The notes below the pieces were generated by a model. The model saw only the letters and a list, made by a program, of their open reading frames with translations, did no database searches and was not told the DNA's origin. A stretch of DNA of 64,000 nt from Myxococcus stipitatus (GTDB lineage Bacteria > Myxococcota > Myxococcia > Myxococcales > Myxococcaceae). Location of the stretch: the NCBI RefSeq assembly GCF_038561935.1, contig NZ_CP102770.1, positions 5,146,001-5,210,000 of the forward strand, in the 5' to 3' direction. How positions within the stretch are numbered: position 1 is the first letter of the stretch; every line of letters begins with the position of its first letter. Positions 1 to 9,032 of the stretch are shown here, piece by piece. Made by a program: the position numbers and the translations under genes.

Positions 1-1830
1 GCGGATCTGCGGCTGCCGCCGCGCCGGCATGGTCGCGCGGCGCCGGGCATGGAGGAGTCGGACGAGGACGAGCTGTCGATGGATGACGATGCTCCGGCGC
101 CTCGTGCGGCGGCGCGCAAGAGCGCCCCTCGTGCGGAAGGTGGCAAGTGGAAGCCCGTGGTGGATGGGGGCTCCAAGCTCGCGCGCTTCGGTCGTCCGCG
201 GACTGCGGGCGCGGGGCGCGATGAGGGCGAGCGTCCTGCACGCCGTGAGCGGAGTGCGGACGGAGAGGGCTCTGGCCGTCCCGCGCGCAAGGAGTGGGGC
301 GCGGGAGCAGGGGAGCGCTCGCGGTTCGCTCGAGGCGCGGGTGGCGAGGGTCGTCCTTCGCGAGGCCCCCGTGGTGCGGATGGCGAGGGCCGTCCTGCCC
401 GGAAGTCCTTCGGCGCTGGCGGAGAGGGTCGTCCCGCGCGCAAGGCCTGGGGGGCGGGTGGCGATGACGCCCGGGGTGGAGATCGTCCCGCGCGGAAGTC
501 CTGGGGCGATGAGGGTGGCCGCGGTGGTGAGCGTCCGGCGCGCAAGCCCTTCGGTGCCGGGGGAGATCGTCCCTTCCGGAAGTCCTTCGGCGCGGGTGGC
601 GATGACGCCCGGGGCGGAGACCGTCCGGCGCGCAAGCCTTTCGGTGCAGGGGGAGACCGCCCTGTCCGGAAGTCCTTCGGCGCGGGTGGCGATGACGCCC
701 GGGGCGGAGACCGTCCGGCTCGCAAGCCTTTCGGTGCAGGGGGAGATCGTCCCTTCCGGAAGTCCTTCGGCGCGGGTGGTGATGACGCCCGGGGTGGAGA
801 CCGTCCGGCTCGCAAGTCCTTCGGTGCTGGCTCGGATCGTCCCGCCCGGAAGTCCTGGAGCGCCGGTGGCGACGAGGGTGGACGTGGCGGAGACCGGCCT
901 GCCCGGAAGTCCTTCAGCGCGGGTGGCGATGACGCCCGGGGTGGAGACCGTCCGGCGCGCAAGCCGTTCGGTGCCGGGGGAGACCGCCCTGTCCGAAAGT
1001 CCTTCGGCGCGGGTGGTGATGACGCCCGGGGTGGAGACCGTCCGGCTCGCAAGTCCTGGGGCTCGGGTGATGACGCGCGTGGCGGCGACCGCCCGGCCCG
1101 GAAGGCGTGGGGTGCTGGTGGCGATGACGCGCGCGGCGGCGACCGCCCGGCCCGGAAGCCCTTTGGCGCTGGCGGTGGAGACCGTCCAGCCCGGAAGGCG
1201 TGGGGTGCTGGTGGTGATGACGCGCGTGGCGGCGACCGTCCCGCGCGCAAGCCCTTCGGTGCGGGTGGCGGCGACCGTCCTGCTCGCAAGCCCTTCGGCG
1301 CTGGCGGCGGCGACCGTCCGGCGCGCAAGGAGTGGGGTTCGGGCGACGGCGAGAGCAGCCGTCCCGCTCGCAAGTCCTGGGGCTCGTCCGACGAGTCCGG
1401 GCGTGGCGCTCCTCGGCGAGGCATGAGCTCTGGCTCGGGCCGCTTCGGTGGCGCGGGTCGGGGTGACTCCGCGGGTGAGGGCCGTCCTCGCTTCGGCCGT
1501 GGCGCTGGCGCGGGTCGCCCGGGTGGTCGCGACTCGGATGGCGCGGGTCCTCGCGGACGGGGGGGCTTCGGCTCCAAGCCCGGCGGCAAGGGGCCTCGGG
1601 GGGCAGGCGACGAGGCACGCGCCTGGAAGCCCTACGATGACCGGGGCGCTCCTCGTGAGCGCGTCGTCCGCGCCGGCTCCCGTGGTGGTGGCGCCGACGG
1701 AGCCCGCAAGTCCGAGGGCTTCAAGGACTGGGGCAAGAAGAAGCAGGACGGCGGCAAGCCTCGCTGGAGCAACCAGTCTCCGCGCGGCCGGACGGGCGGC
1801 CCCTCCAAGGGTCCTCGCCGTCCTCACTGA
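1..1830 (+). CDS. Arg/Gly-rich repeat-tailed protein, 3' part only (probable RNA-binding protein tail)
   Basis: The frame is open from base 1, so the gene probably starts upstream; 609 codons are visible. An internal ATG at 49 exists but nothing marks it as the true start. After an acidic patch (EESDEDELSMDDD) the chain is low-complexity: about two dozen RP(A/F/V)RK motifs separated by SFGAGG, PFGAGG, AWGAGG or SWG spacers, with repeated GGDDARGGD. The last 130 residues are Gly/Arg/Lys-rich and end in a basic tail (SKGPRRPH). No folded catalytic domain lies inside the window. Tails of this kind occur on bacterial pseudouridine synthases and DEAD-box RNA helicases, so an RNA-modifying or RNA-remodelling enzyme is my inference, not something seen here. 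The coding repeats also create long spurious frames on both strands. Confidence 0.7.
   Translation, partial: ADLRLPPRRHGRAAPGMEESDEDELSMDDDAPAPRAAARKSAPRAEGGKWKPVVDGGSKLARFGRPRTAGAGRDEGERPARRERSADGEGSGRPARKEWGAGAGERSRFARGAGGEGRPSRGPRGADGEGRPARKSFGAGGEGRPARKAWGAGGDDARGGDRPARKSWGDEGGRGGERPARKPFGAGGDRPFRKSFGAGGDDARGGDRPARKPFGAGGDRPVRKSFGAGGDDARGGDRPARKPFGAGGDRPFRKSFGAGGDDARGGDRPARKSFGAGSDRPARKSWSAGGDEGGRGGDRPARKSFSAGGDDARGGDRPARKPFGAGGDRPVRKSFGAGGDDARGGDRPARKSWGSGDDARGGDRPARKAWGAGGDDARGGDRPARKPFGAGGGDRPARKAWGAGGDDARGGDRPARKPFGAGGGDRPARKPFGAGGGDRPARKEWGSGDGESSRPARKSWGSSDESGRGAPRRGMSSGSGRFGGAGRGDSAGEGRPRFGRGAGAGRPGGRDSDGAGPRGRGGFGSKPGGKGPRGAGDEARAWKPYDDRGAPRERVVRAGSRGGGADGARKSEGFKDWGKKKQDGGKPRWSNQSPRGRTGGPSKGPRRPH
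592..861 (+). repeat. 90-bp tandem coding repeat (three clearest units)
   Basis: Near-identical 90-bp units begin at 592, 682 and 772, each encoding 30 residues (AGGDDARGGDRPARK, then FGAGGDRP(F/V)RKSFG). Shorter or degenerate units of the same type extend from about 430 to 1340. The period is a multiple of three, so gain or loss of a unit keeps the reading frame. This is a coding minisatellite, not a CRISPR: there are no distinct spacers. Confidence 0.85.
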
Positions 1831-1857
1831 AGCACTGCTCTGCGGATTGGGAGACGA

Positions 1858-1890
1858 GGGGGGTGTTGATATAACCCCCCGCGACTTTTC
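1858..1890 (+). terminator. Hairpin plus T-run after the repeat protein
   Basis: A 7-bp stem (GGGGGGT at 1858-1864 with ACCCCCC at 1874-1880) has a 9-base loop and is followed by GCGACTTTTCC. It sits between the stop at 1830 and the next start at 1915, and fits a rho-independent terminator. Confidence 0.5.
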
Positions 1891-1914
1891 CACCGTTTCC
1901 CTCCGCGGAGACCG

Positions 1915-4035
1915 ATGCGAACCGGCGCGCGCCCTTTCATCCTCATGCTGGCCCTGGCCGTCGGTTGCAATGGCAGCCGGGACCAGCTCCTCGCAGACCT
2001 TCAGAGTCCTCGTCCGGAGGTCCGCGCCCTGGCGGTGAAGAAGCTCGCCGGGCAGAACAATCCGGACGACCTGATCCTCTTCACGCGCGCGGCCAAGGAC
2101 CTGTCATCCATCGTCCGCGCCGAGGCCGCTGTCGCCCTCGGCGAGAGCCAGGACCCTCGGGTGGTGGACCTCCTGGGCGAGCTGCTCGAGGACTCCGATG
2201 AGGAAGTCCAGGGCCGCGCCGCCATGGCGCTCTCCAAGGTCAAGAACGACAAGGCCAAGGCCTACCTCACGCTTCAGTACGGCCGCCGAGGCCGCACCAC
2301 CCGTCAGGTCATCGTCCAGGCGCTGAAGAACGCCAACGTGCCCGGCGCCATGACGGAGGTCGTCGCCGCCGAGGCCAAGTCCCAGTGGGACCGAAACCTC
2401 CTGACGCTCTCCGAGGGCGAGCTTCCCGAGCGCGTCGGCGCCGCCGAGGAGCTCGGCAAGAGCGGACGCCCCGAGGCCGTCAACCGGCTGCTGCCGCTCG
2501 TGCGGGACAGCCAGGTCGTCCTCGCCGCCGCGGCGGTGCGAGGCCTGGGCGACGCGGGTGACAAGCGCGCCGTGGGCGCCATCGCGCTCCTGCTCGACGA
2601 GAGCTTCCCGGAGCTGCGCGAGTCCGCCATCACCGCGCTGATGAAGCTGCAGGACCCCGCCGTCGCACCGCGCCTCCAGGCCGTCGCGCTGGAGAAGAGC
2701 GCGGTGAGTCCGCAGGCCCTCGACGCCATCGTGTCCTTCCCCCGCACTCCGGAGACCGACGCTGCGCTGTGCGCCGTCGCGCTCGATGGCGCCCCGGCCG
2801 ATGCGCTCGTGGCCGCCCAGGCCATGCGCTCGCGAGGCGGCTGCCCGGCGGACCCCATTGGCGAGCGGCTCTCCCGCGTCACCACCGCCGCCAACGGATT
2901 GCAGGCCGTCATTGGCCTGGGGCCCTCGGCACAGGCGCTGCTGCCCAAGGTGACGCCTTGGCTTCAGCAGAACGATGCCGCGCTCCGGCTCCTCGCGGTG
3001 GACGCCGTGGCGTCCGTGGGGGATGCATCGGTCATCCCGTTGCTGCAGAAGCTCCTCGAGCAGGAGTCCAAGGGACTCGAGGCGCTGCGCACCGACTGGG
3101 TCACCCAGAAGCTCCCCGAGGCGTATGGCGCGGAGTTCGACCCCGCTGTCTCATCGTCGGCCCTGCCCATCGGGGCGCCCAAGGACGAGCGGGCCGCGCG
3201 CCACGCGACGCTGTTCGACCGGGTCAAGGCGCTGAACGCGCAGCGCGCCCGTGACTCCGGCCGGCCCGTGATCAAGCCGCGCGTGCCCACGGAGCTGTTC
3301 GACGACGTGGAGCCCGCGCGCCTGGCCCCGCTGGCCACCGTGCTGCGCGCCCTGGCGATGTTGCGTGCGCCCGGGGCGTTGGAGCTGCTCAAGGGCTACA
3401 GCCAGGACTCCAGCCTCCCCCTGCGCACGGCGGCGCTCCTGGGGCTGACGCGCCTGGGCGCGGAGGGCGTGGCGGTGGCGCGAGAAGGGCTCCTCGAGCC
3501 CGAGCGCGACCTCCAGAAGGCGCTGGCGATCTCACTCGCGGACGGAGGGGAGGCGGGGGTCGCCGCGCTGGTGGAGCTGCTCCCGAAGATGGGGAGCGAG
3601 AAGCTCCTGGTGCTGGATGCGTTGACCCGGAGCACGGCGGTGCCCGCGTCGGCGTCTCCCGTGCTCCAGGCGGTGGTGAAGGACGGCGGGCCGGAGGCGG
3701 CGCTCGCGGCGATGCTGCTGGCGCGCATCCAGGCGAAGGACGCGGTGCCCACGCTCATCAAGGCCCTGGACGAGACGAACACCGTGGCTCGGCGTGATGT
3801 GCTGCTGGCGCTCGGCACCCTCGGGGATGCGCAGGCCGCCGACGTGGTGGCGCGAGACCTCTTCCACGACCTGCCGGAGATTCGCGCGGCGGCGGCCACG
3901 GCGCTCAAGCGCATGGGGGCGACGACGCAGACCGAGTCGCTCGACGCGCTCCGGAGCGACTACTACCGCACCGTGCGAGACGCGGCGGGCGCGGCGCTCG
4001 CGAAGGGGGGCACGGCTTCGGAGGGTGCCCGGTAA
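1915..4035 (+). CDS. HEAT-repeat lipoprotein
   Basis: 706 residues. The N-terminus has a short basic and hydrophobic signal ending in ALAVGC, which fits a lipobox with Cys18 as the modified residue. The rest is helical HEAT/Armadillo-type repeats: recurring patterns such as VRALAVKKLAG, VRAEAAVALGES, DPRVVDLLGELLED and EIRAAAATALKRMG from about residue 25 to 700. HEAT solenoids act as protein-binding scaffolds; no catalytic motif is visible. GGAG precedes the ATG by about five bases. The stop overlaps the next start as TAATG, so it is translationally coupled to the cyclic-nucleotide-binding protein, which suggests a shared pathway. The partner and role are unknown. Confidence 0.85.
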   Translation: MRTGARPFILMLALAVGCNGSRDQLLADLQSPRPEVRALAVKKLAGQNNPDDLILFTRAAKDLSSIVRAEAAVALGESQDPRVVDLLGELLEDSDEEVQGRAAMALSKVKNDKAKAYLTLQYGRRGRTTRQVIVQALKNANVPGAMTEVVAAEAKSQWDRNLLTLSEGELPERVGAAEELGKSGRPEAVNRLLPLVRDSQVVLAAAAVRGLGDAGDKRAVGAIALLLDESFPELRESAITALMKLQDPAVAPRLQAVALEKSAVSPQALDAIVSFPRTPETDAALCAVALDGAPADALVAAQAMRSRGGCPADPIGERLSRVTTAANGLQAVIGLGPSAQALLPKVTPWLQQNDAALRLLAVDAVASVGDASVIPLLQKLLEQESKGLEALRTDWVTQKLPEAYGAEFDPAVSSSALPIGAPKDERAARHATLFDRVKALNAQRARDSGRPVIKPRVPTELFDDVEPARLAPLATVLRALAMLRAPGALELLKGYSQDSSLPLRTAALLGLTRLGAEGVAVAREGLLEPERDLQKALAISLADGGEAGVAALVELLPKMGSEKLLVLDALTRSTAVPASASPVLQAVVKDGGPEAALAAMLLARIQAKDAVPTLIKALDETNTVARRDVLLALGTLGDAQAADVVARDLFHDLPEIRAAAATALKRMGATTQTESLDALRSDYYRTVRDAAGAALAKGGTASEGAR

Positions 4036-5996
4036 TGGAGGCGCGCAAGCTCAAGGACAGCGCCGCCGAGGCCTTCTCCAAGGGCCGCTTCAGCAGGGCC
4101 GCGGAGCTGTACGAGGACTTCTGCAAGCTCGACCCGAAGGACCATCAGTCGCGCCTGCGCACGGGGGACGCGTGGGCCAAGGCCGGCGAGCGCGAGCGCG
4201 CCATCCTGGCCTACCAGTCCGCCGCCGAGGGCTTCGCGAAGGAAGGCTTCCTCCCGCGCGCCATCGCCGCGAGCAAGCTCATCCTCGAGCTGGACCCGAG
4301 CCATCAAGGCGTCCAGCAGATGCTGGCCAACCTCTACGCGCGGCGAGGGACGCCCGTGGGAGCCCGGGCACGCGGCCCGATGACGAGCGCGCTCGCCGCG
4401 CCGCCGCCTCCCGAGCGTCCCGCTTCCGCGCGACCCGAAGCAGGGGAGGGCCGTCCGCCCGAAGCCCTCGACGCCGGAACGGGCACGGTCGACCTCTCCG
4501 ACGAACTCCCCGCCGAGCTGTCGCTCTCGGTGGAGACCGCCTCGAGCCCGGAGGCCGCGGGTGGCTCGGAAGAGCTGGTGGTCCACTCCGTGAGCGTGGG
4601 GCTCACGAACGCGGACGCCGAGGCTCGTGCCTCCCGCGCCGAGGACGGCATCGACATCCCCCTGGGGGAGGCCGCGGCCCCAGCGCCTTCGCTGCCGCCG
4701 GGACTGTCGCCGCGTGTCCCTCCGCCGAGCGCGACGGACGAGGTCCGCGCACCCGTCCCCCCGCTGCCCAAGGCGGCGAGCGGCAAGTGGAAGGCCCTGG
4801 CCTCACCCATCGCGGATGCCTCGGCCTCGCTTCGGACGCCCACGGTCATCGACCCGCCCTCGGCGCCTCCGGGACTGCGCCCGCGCCGGACGGAAGTCAC
4901 TCCCGCATCGGGTGCGACGGCGGTGCCCTTCCGCGAGGTGTCTCGCGCCTTGGGGGCTTCGCTCCGCGCCGTGCCGCCCGTTCCATCCTCCTTCACGGAG
5001 CTGGAGCTGGAAGCGGACTCCTTGCTGCACGCGGTGGAGCTGGCGGCCCAGTCGGGGCGGGTTCAGCGCGCCCTGGCGTCCGACGGCGGAATCGAGGAAG
5101 AGGTCTTCAGCCTCACCGAGGAAGTCGTCTCGGACGTGCCCTCGCTGGACTCGCTCCCGACCATTCCGCTGTTCTCGGACCTGCCGCGCGACGCGTTCAT
5201 CGAGCTCTTCGAGCGCTGCCCGCTGCGCCGCTTCCAGCTGGGCGAGCGCATCATCGAACAGGGCAGTCGTGGCGACGCCTTCTACGTCATCTGCGAAGGG
5301 AAGGTCCGCGTCTTCCGCTCGGACGACGCCCAGCGCGTCGAGCTCGCCGTGCTGGAGGGAGGCGCCTTCTTCGGTGAGATGGCGCTCCTGTCCGGTGCGC
5401 CCAGGACCGCCTCCGTCGAGGCCGGCGCCGACGACACGCAGCTGCTCGAGATCTCCGCACCGGTGCTCGCGTCGCTCTCGCGGAGCCACCCGCAGGTCGC
5501 CGCGGCGCTGAAGAAGTTCGTCCGTCAGCGCCTGCTCACCAACGTGATGAACACGTCCGCGCTCTTCCGGCCCTTCAACCGGAAGGACCGGCGGACGCTG
5601 GTGGAGCGCTTCCGCGCGCGGGACGTCGAGCGCGACGACGTCATCATCCGCGACGGAGACCCGACGGACGGCCTCTACGTCCTGCTCTCCGGAGAGGTGG
5701 AGGTGCACAAGGACGGGCACCTGCTCACGCGGCTGAAGGAGGGGGACCTGTTCGGTGAAATCTCCCTGCTCCAGAAGACGCCCGCGACGGCCACGGTGAT
5801 GGCGTCGCGGCACACCACGCTGCTTCGGCTTCCGCGCGAGGACTTCGACGCGCTCATCTCCAGCCATCCGCAGATTCTCGTGCTGGTGTCGGAGCTGACG
5901 GATGAACGCCTTCGCCGCACCGAGGCGGTGCTGGGCGCGAGCTCCGCGTTGGACCCGGACTCGATGGACCTCGACGAGGACCTCATCCTCGTCTGA
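4035..5996 (+). CDS. TPR protein with two cyclic-nucleotide-binding domains
   Basis: 653 residues. Residues 1-105 form TPR-like helices (AAEAFSKGRFSRAAELYEDF and following). Residues 105-370 are a Pro/Ala/Ser-rich, probably disordered linker. Two Crp-type cyclic-nucleotide-binding folds follow, at about 373-490 and 505-630. Each has the phosphate-binding-cassette region: FFGEMALLSGAPRTASV in the first and LFGEISLLQKTPATATV in the second. The usual Arg is present in the first (PRTAS) but is Ala in the second (PATAT), so the second may not bind a canonical cNMP. There is no DNA-binding helix-turn-helix or membrane segment, so it is a cytoplasmic sensor or adaptor rather than a Crp regulator. 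Translation is coupled to the HEAT lipoprotein by a one-base overlap. Confidence 0.88.
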   Translation: MEARKLKDSAAEAFSKGRFSRAAELYEDFCKLDPKDHQSRLRTGDAWAKAGERERAILAYQSAAEGFAKEGFLPRAIAASKLILELDPSHQGVQQMLANLYARRGTPVGARARGPMTSALAAPPPPERPASARPEAGEGRPPEALDAGTGTVDLSDELPAELSLSVETASSPEAAGGSEELVVHSVSVGLTNADAEARASRAEDGIDIPLGEAAAPAPSLPPGLSPRVPPPSATDEVRAPVPPLPKAASGKWKALASPIADASASLRTPTVIDPPSAPPGLRPRRTEVTPASGATAVPFREVSRALGASLRAVPPVPSSFTELELEADSLLHAVELAAQSGRVQRALASDGGIEEEVFSLTEEVVSDVPSLDSLPTIPLFSDLPRDAFIELFERCPLRRFQLGERIIEQGSRGDAFYVICEGKVRVFRSDDAQRVELAVLEGGAFFGEMALLSGAPRTASVEAGADDTQLLEISAPVLASLSRSHPQVAAALKKFVRQRLLTNVMNTSALFRPFNRKDRRTLVERFRARDVERDDVIIRDGDPTDGLYVLLSGEVEVHKDGHLLTRLKEGDLFGEISLLQKTPATATVMASRHTTLLRLPREDFDALISSHPQILVLVSELTDERLRRTEAVLGASSALDPDSMDLDEDLILV

Positions 5997-6014
5997 GGTC
6001 CCGGGTGCGCTCGC

Positions 6015-6797
6015 TCAGCGCACCTTCGCGAGGTAGTCGTCGCGGGTCACCAGCCCGCGCTTCTCCAGGAGCTCCAGCATCGCGCGCAGCGAGCGCGCCT
6101 GCTGCGCGACCATGCGCTCCAGGTCCGTCACCTGCTGCGTGAGGCCCTCCACGCGCTGGAGCAGCTCGCTCTCCCGGACGGGCGCGGGCGTCGTGCTGGC
6201 GGCGGCGGGACGCGCCGAGGGCGTGAGCTCCAGGGCACCCGACGGAGGCGCGAGCTCGAACGTCTCCTCCTCCATGCCGAAGGCGAGCGGCGTCGCCGTC
6301 GTGGAGGTGATTTCGCCGTGGTAGTGGCGGCGGATGGCGCGCTCGATGGAGGACGCCGCGGCCACGACGACCTGGATGCGCTGGCCCGTGTGGAAGGCCA
6401 GCTCCTGGAGGGACTCCACGTTGGTGGGGTCCGCCGTCGCGACGGTGAGCAGCTTGGTGGCGCTGTCCACGGTGGTGGGGAACACGGTGTAGCGCTCGGC
6501 GATGTCCACGCGCAGCGCCTGGAGCGCGGAGGACGAGGGCGCCAGGTCATCCAGCTCCACGGTGGGGATGGCGAGCTGCCTCGACAACGCGTGGACCATG
6601 GAGCTTTCGTCCACGAACCGCATCTGCACCAGCGTGAGGCCCAGCCGTCCGCCCCACTTGCGCTGCTCGGCCAGCGCCGAGCGCAGTTGCGTCTCCGTCA
6701 GGAGTCCGGCGTCCATGAGGATTTCCCCGAGCCGGCGCTTGCGGCCCGGAGATGACGGGGGAGGTGACACAGAGGAAGGATTCACGACGCGCAGCAT
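6015..6797 (-). CDS. MshEN (type II secretion GspE N-terminal) domain protein
   Basis: 260 residues from the ATG at 6797; the frame extends upstream without family similarity. Residues about 22-150 match the MshEN/T2SSE N-terminal fold: RRLGEILMDAGLLTETQLRSAL, then a second half with LSRQLAIPTVELDD and VFPTTVDSATKLLTVATADP. MshEN domains are known c-di-GMP binders in pilus and type II secretion ATPases, but here no ATPase follows. The middle is Pro/Ala-rich, and residues about 210-245 form a short coiled coil (VEGLTQQVTDLERMVAQQAR). A free-standing MshEN protein could be a c-di-GMP receptor or adaptor; that is inference. It converges on the cyclic-nucleotide gene with 18 bases between stops. 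Confidence 0.78.
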   Translation of the reverse strand: MLRVVNPSSVSPPPSSPGRKRRLGEILMDAGLLTETQLRSALAEQRKWGGRLGLTLVQMRFVDESSMVHALSRQLAIPTVELDDLAPSSSALQALRVDIAERYTVFPTTVDSATKLLTVATADPTNVESLQELAFHTGQRIQVVVAAASSIERAIRRHYHGEITSTTATPLAFGMEEETFELAPPSGALELTPSARPAAASTTPAPVRESELLQRVEGLTQQVTDLERMVAQQARSLRAMLELLEKRGLVTRDDYLAKVR

Positions 6798-6884
6798 AAC
6801 AGCGACCGGGCAGGCTGGCCGCCGAGGTGACGGACAGAGGGCGGGAAGGGGCGGGCGGCCCCGCAATGGGGTAAACCTCCGTCC

Positions 6885-7712
6885 ATGACGCGAAGTCTCC
6901 TCCCGTTTCTCACTCTGGTGCTGTGCGCCGGCTGTGCGTCGCAACGGCTGGCCGGCGCGGACCTGGACCGCGTGCGCCGCCCCGCCTTCATCTCTCGCAT
7001 CGAGGACGGCGCGGGACCTCGCAGCTTCGTGTTCCGCGACGACTCCACCTACGGCGACAAGCTGAAGAAGCTGGAACCCGTGGAAGCAGATCGCCGACTC
7101 ACGGTGAAGCTGCTCCAGGCGGTGACGCGCTTTGAAATCTCGGAGCGGCTGCGGGTGAACACGCTGACGCAGCTGCCGCGCGAGGCGCCGTGGACGCACA
7201 CGGTGGACCCGGCACGGGTGGCCACGGTGCTGGAGAGCTTCCTCGTGGAGGAAGTCCCAGCGAACGCACCGGACTACGACCTGGTGATGCCCCTGGGCGC
7301 GGACACCATCGTCGAGTTCGTCGTGCAGGAATACGGGATGCGCAGCCACAAGGGCCACGCGGGGGCCTACCTCCGGGGCTATGGCCGGATGTTCACGCTG
7401 GATGGCCGCTCCGAGGTGTGGCGCCACCCGTTCGAGGTGGACCAGTCCGAGTCCGACGCCGCGCACCTGGACCCGTTCAAGGTCGGCAAGAATCCGGACC
7501 TCTTCCGCCAGGCCATGACGTCCATGCTGGACCAGGTGGCGCTGGACTTCGTGAAGGACCTGACGCCTCGCGAGCGGCGCCCGGGGCCGTCGCCCTCGGC
7601 GCCCGAGGTCTCCGCTCAGCCGGACACCGTCGCTCCCGTGGTGGCGCAGCCGCCGAAGCCGCCCGAGCCGGAGCTGGCCCCGGGCGAGCTGCCCGACCCG
7701 GACCCGGAATAG
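6885..7712 (+). CDS. Lipoprotein of unknown function
   Basis: 275 residues. The signal sequence ends in LVLCAGC, a good lipobox with Cys17. The mature part is a single soluble domain up to about residue 225 with no motif I recognise. A stretch around PLGADTIVEFVVQEYGMRSH and GYGRMFTLDGRSEVWRHPF suggests a beta-rich core of the sort found in outer-membrane-associated lipoproteins. The last 50 residues are Pro-rich (PKPPEPELAPGELPDPDPE) and may span periplasm or peptidoglycan. It is divergent from the MshEN gene by 87 bases and convergent with the anion permease. No function is assigned. Confidence 0.8.
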   Translation: MTRSLLPFLTLVLCAGCASQRLAGADLDRVRRPAFISRIEDGAGPRSFVFRDDSTYGDKLKKLEPVEADRRLTVKLLQAVTRFEISERLRVNTLTQLPREAPWTHTVDPARVATVLESFLVEEVPANAPDYDLVMPLGADTIVEFVVQEYGMRSHKGHAGAYLRGYGRMFTLDGRSEVWRHPFEVDQSESDAAHLDPFKVGKNPDLFRQAMTSMLDQVALDFVKDLTPRERRPGPSPSAPEVSAQPDTVAPVVAQPPKPPEPELAPGELPDPDPE

Positions 7713-7734
7713 GCGCCGGGCCCGGCGGCGGGGC

Positions 7735-8982
7735 TCAGAAGAGGGCGTGCTCCGCGTAGAGCACGGCGAGCCCCGCGACGAAGCTGATGAGCGTGACGGG
7801 GAGCCCGACGCGCAGGTAGCGCATGAAGGTCATATCCACCTTGCCTCGGGCCGCCTCGAAGACGATGAGGTTGGCGACGCTGCCCACCAGCGTGAGGTTG
7901 CCCGCCAGCGTGGAGCCCAGCGCGAGCACATGCCAGCCCAGTTCCACGTCCTGGAGCGAGGGCACCCACGAGCGCGCGAGCATCACGAAGGGCACGTTGC
8001 TGAAGAGGTTGGACGCCACGAGCGTCAGGCCCGCGAAGCCCAGGCTCTCTCGCATCCACGAGCCCGCCATCAGCGGCTCGAACACCTGGCGGATTTCCTC
8101 CGCCCACCCGTGCTTGTTCACGCCGTACACCACGACGAAGAGGCTGGAGAAGAACAGGAGCAGCACCCAGTCCACGCGCTCCAGTGCCTCGCGAGGCTCC
8201 CGGCGAGACAGCGCCATGACGAGCGCCGCGCCCGCGAGCGCGCTCCAGCTCATCGGCAGGCCCGCGAAGAAGGCCGCGACCACCCCCAGCATCACGATGA
8301 GCGTCATCGCCAGCAGCCCCCGGTCGACGGGCGGCGGCGGAGGGTGGGGGTCGAACCGCGCCGAGGACAGCTCCTTGCGGAAGATGAACACCAGCGAGCC
8401 GGCGACGATGGCCGTGGAGAGCAGCGCGGGCAGCGCCATGTACGCCGCGAAGCTGGCATACGAGAGGCCGGACGCCCCCTGGATGAGCATGTTCTGCGGG
8501 TTGCCCGTGAAGGTGGCCACCGAGCCGCTGTTGCTGCCCATGCACACCGCGAGCAGGTAGGGCGCGGGCGGCAGGTGGGCGTCCTCCACGGTGGCGATCA
8601 CCAGCGGCGCGAGCATCAGGCACACGGTGTCGTTGACGAGGAACGCGGACAGCACCGCGGAGATGAAGGTCACCGCCACCAGCAGGCGACGCGGGGTGTG
8701 GGCATGCCGGACCGCCCAGGCGCCCGCGGTGCGGAAGAAGGCGGCCTGGGAGAGGTACGCGGCCAGCAGCATCATCCCCAGCAGCAGGACGATGGTGTCG
8801 GCGTCGATGGCGTGCCGGGCGGGGTTCTCGCTGTGGTTGAAGACCTCGGCGGGCGTGACGACGCCGAGGACCACCATGAGCACGGCGCCCAGGAGCGCAC
8901 CCCCGGGGCGGTCCAGCTTGAGGTAGGGGAGACGAGCACCAGCGATGAAGACGTAGGTGAACAGGAAGATGGCGAGGGCCAC
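7735..8982 (-). CDS. SLC13/ArsB-type anion permease
   Basis: 415 residues from a GTG at 8982; an in-frame ATG at 9072 would add 30 charged residues and overlap the start of mrfA, so I prefer the GTG, with AGGG about ten bases upstream. The protein has roughly ten membrane segments and the ion-transporter superfamily pattern: an early ALLGAVLMVVLGVVTP, a loop with FLVNDTVCLMLAPL, SNSGSVATFTGNPQNMLI, and a C-terminal repeat with ASNLFSNVPFVML and LAGNLTLVGSVANLIV. The paired NDTV and S-N-P loops are typical of ArsB/NhaD/CitM and SLC13 carriers. Substrate (dicarboxylate, sulfate, arsenite or Na+/H+) cannot be told from sequence; no arsenic genes are nearby. Confidence 0.85.
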   Translation of the reverse strand: MALAIFLFTYVFIAGARLPYLKLDRPGGALLGAVLMVVLGVVTPAEVFNHSENPARHAIDADTIVLLLGMMLLAAYLSQAAFFRTAGAWAVRHAHTPRRLLVAVTFISAVLSAFLVNDTVCLMLAPLVIATVEDAHLPPAPYLLAVCMGSNSGSVATFTGNPQNMLIQGASGLSYASFAAYMALPALLSTAIVAGSLVFIFRKELSSARFDPHPPPPPVDRGLLAMTLIVMLGVVAAFFAGLPMSWSALAGAALVMALSRREPREALERVDWVLLLFFSSLFVVVYGVNKHGWAEEIRQVFEPLMAGSWMRESLGFAGLTLVASNLFSNVPFVMLARSWVPSLQDVELGWHVLALGSTLAGNLTLVGSVANLIVFEAARGKVDMTFMRYLRVGLPVTLISFVAGLAVLYAEHALF

Positions 8983-9032
8983 GGCGGCGCACCCTAGCCG
9001 AGCCGCATTCCGCGCGCCCGGCCCCGTTCGCG

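Noticed and set aside
592-1340. Regular repeats considered as a CRISPR array
   Set aside because: Units are contiguous, in frame and have no unique spacers; no cas genes are nearby.
29-1426. 465-codon frame overlapping the RPARK repeat gene in another phase
   Set aside because: It is a frame-shifted reading of the same 90-bp repeat; the overlapping frame has the ordered, charged repeat typical of real proteins.
6798-7466. Upstream extension of the MshEN gene over the unknown lipoprotein
   Set aside because: The extension is antisense to a lipoprotein with a good signal sequence and carries no MshEN-related sequence.
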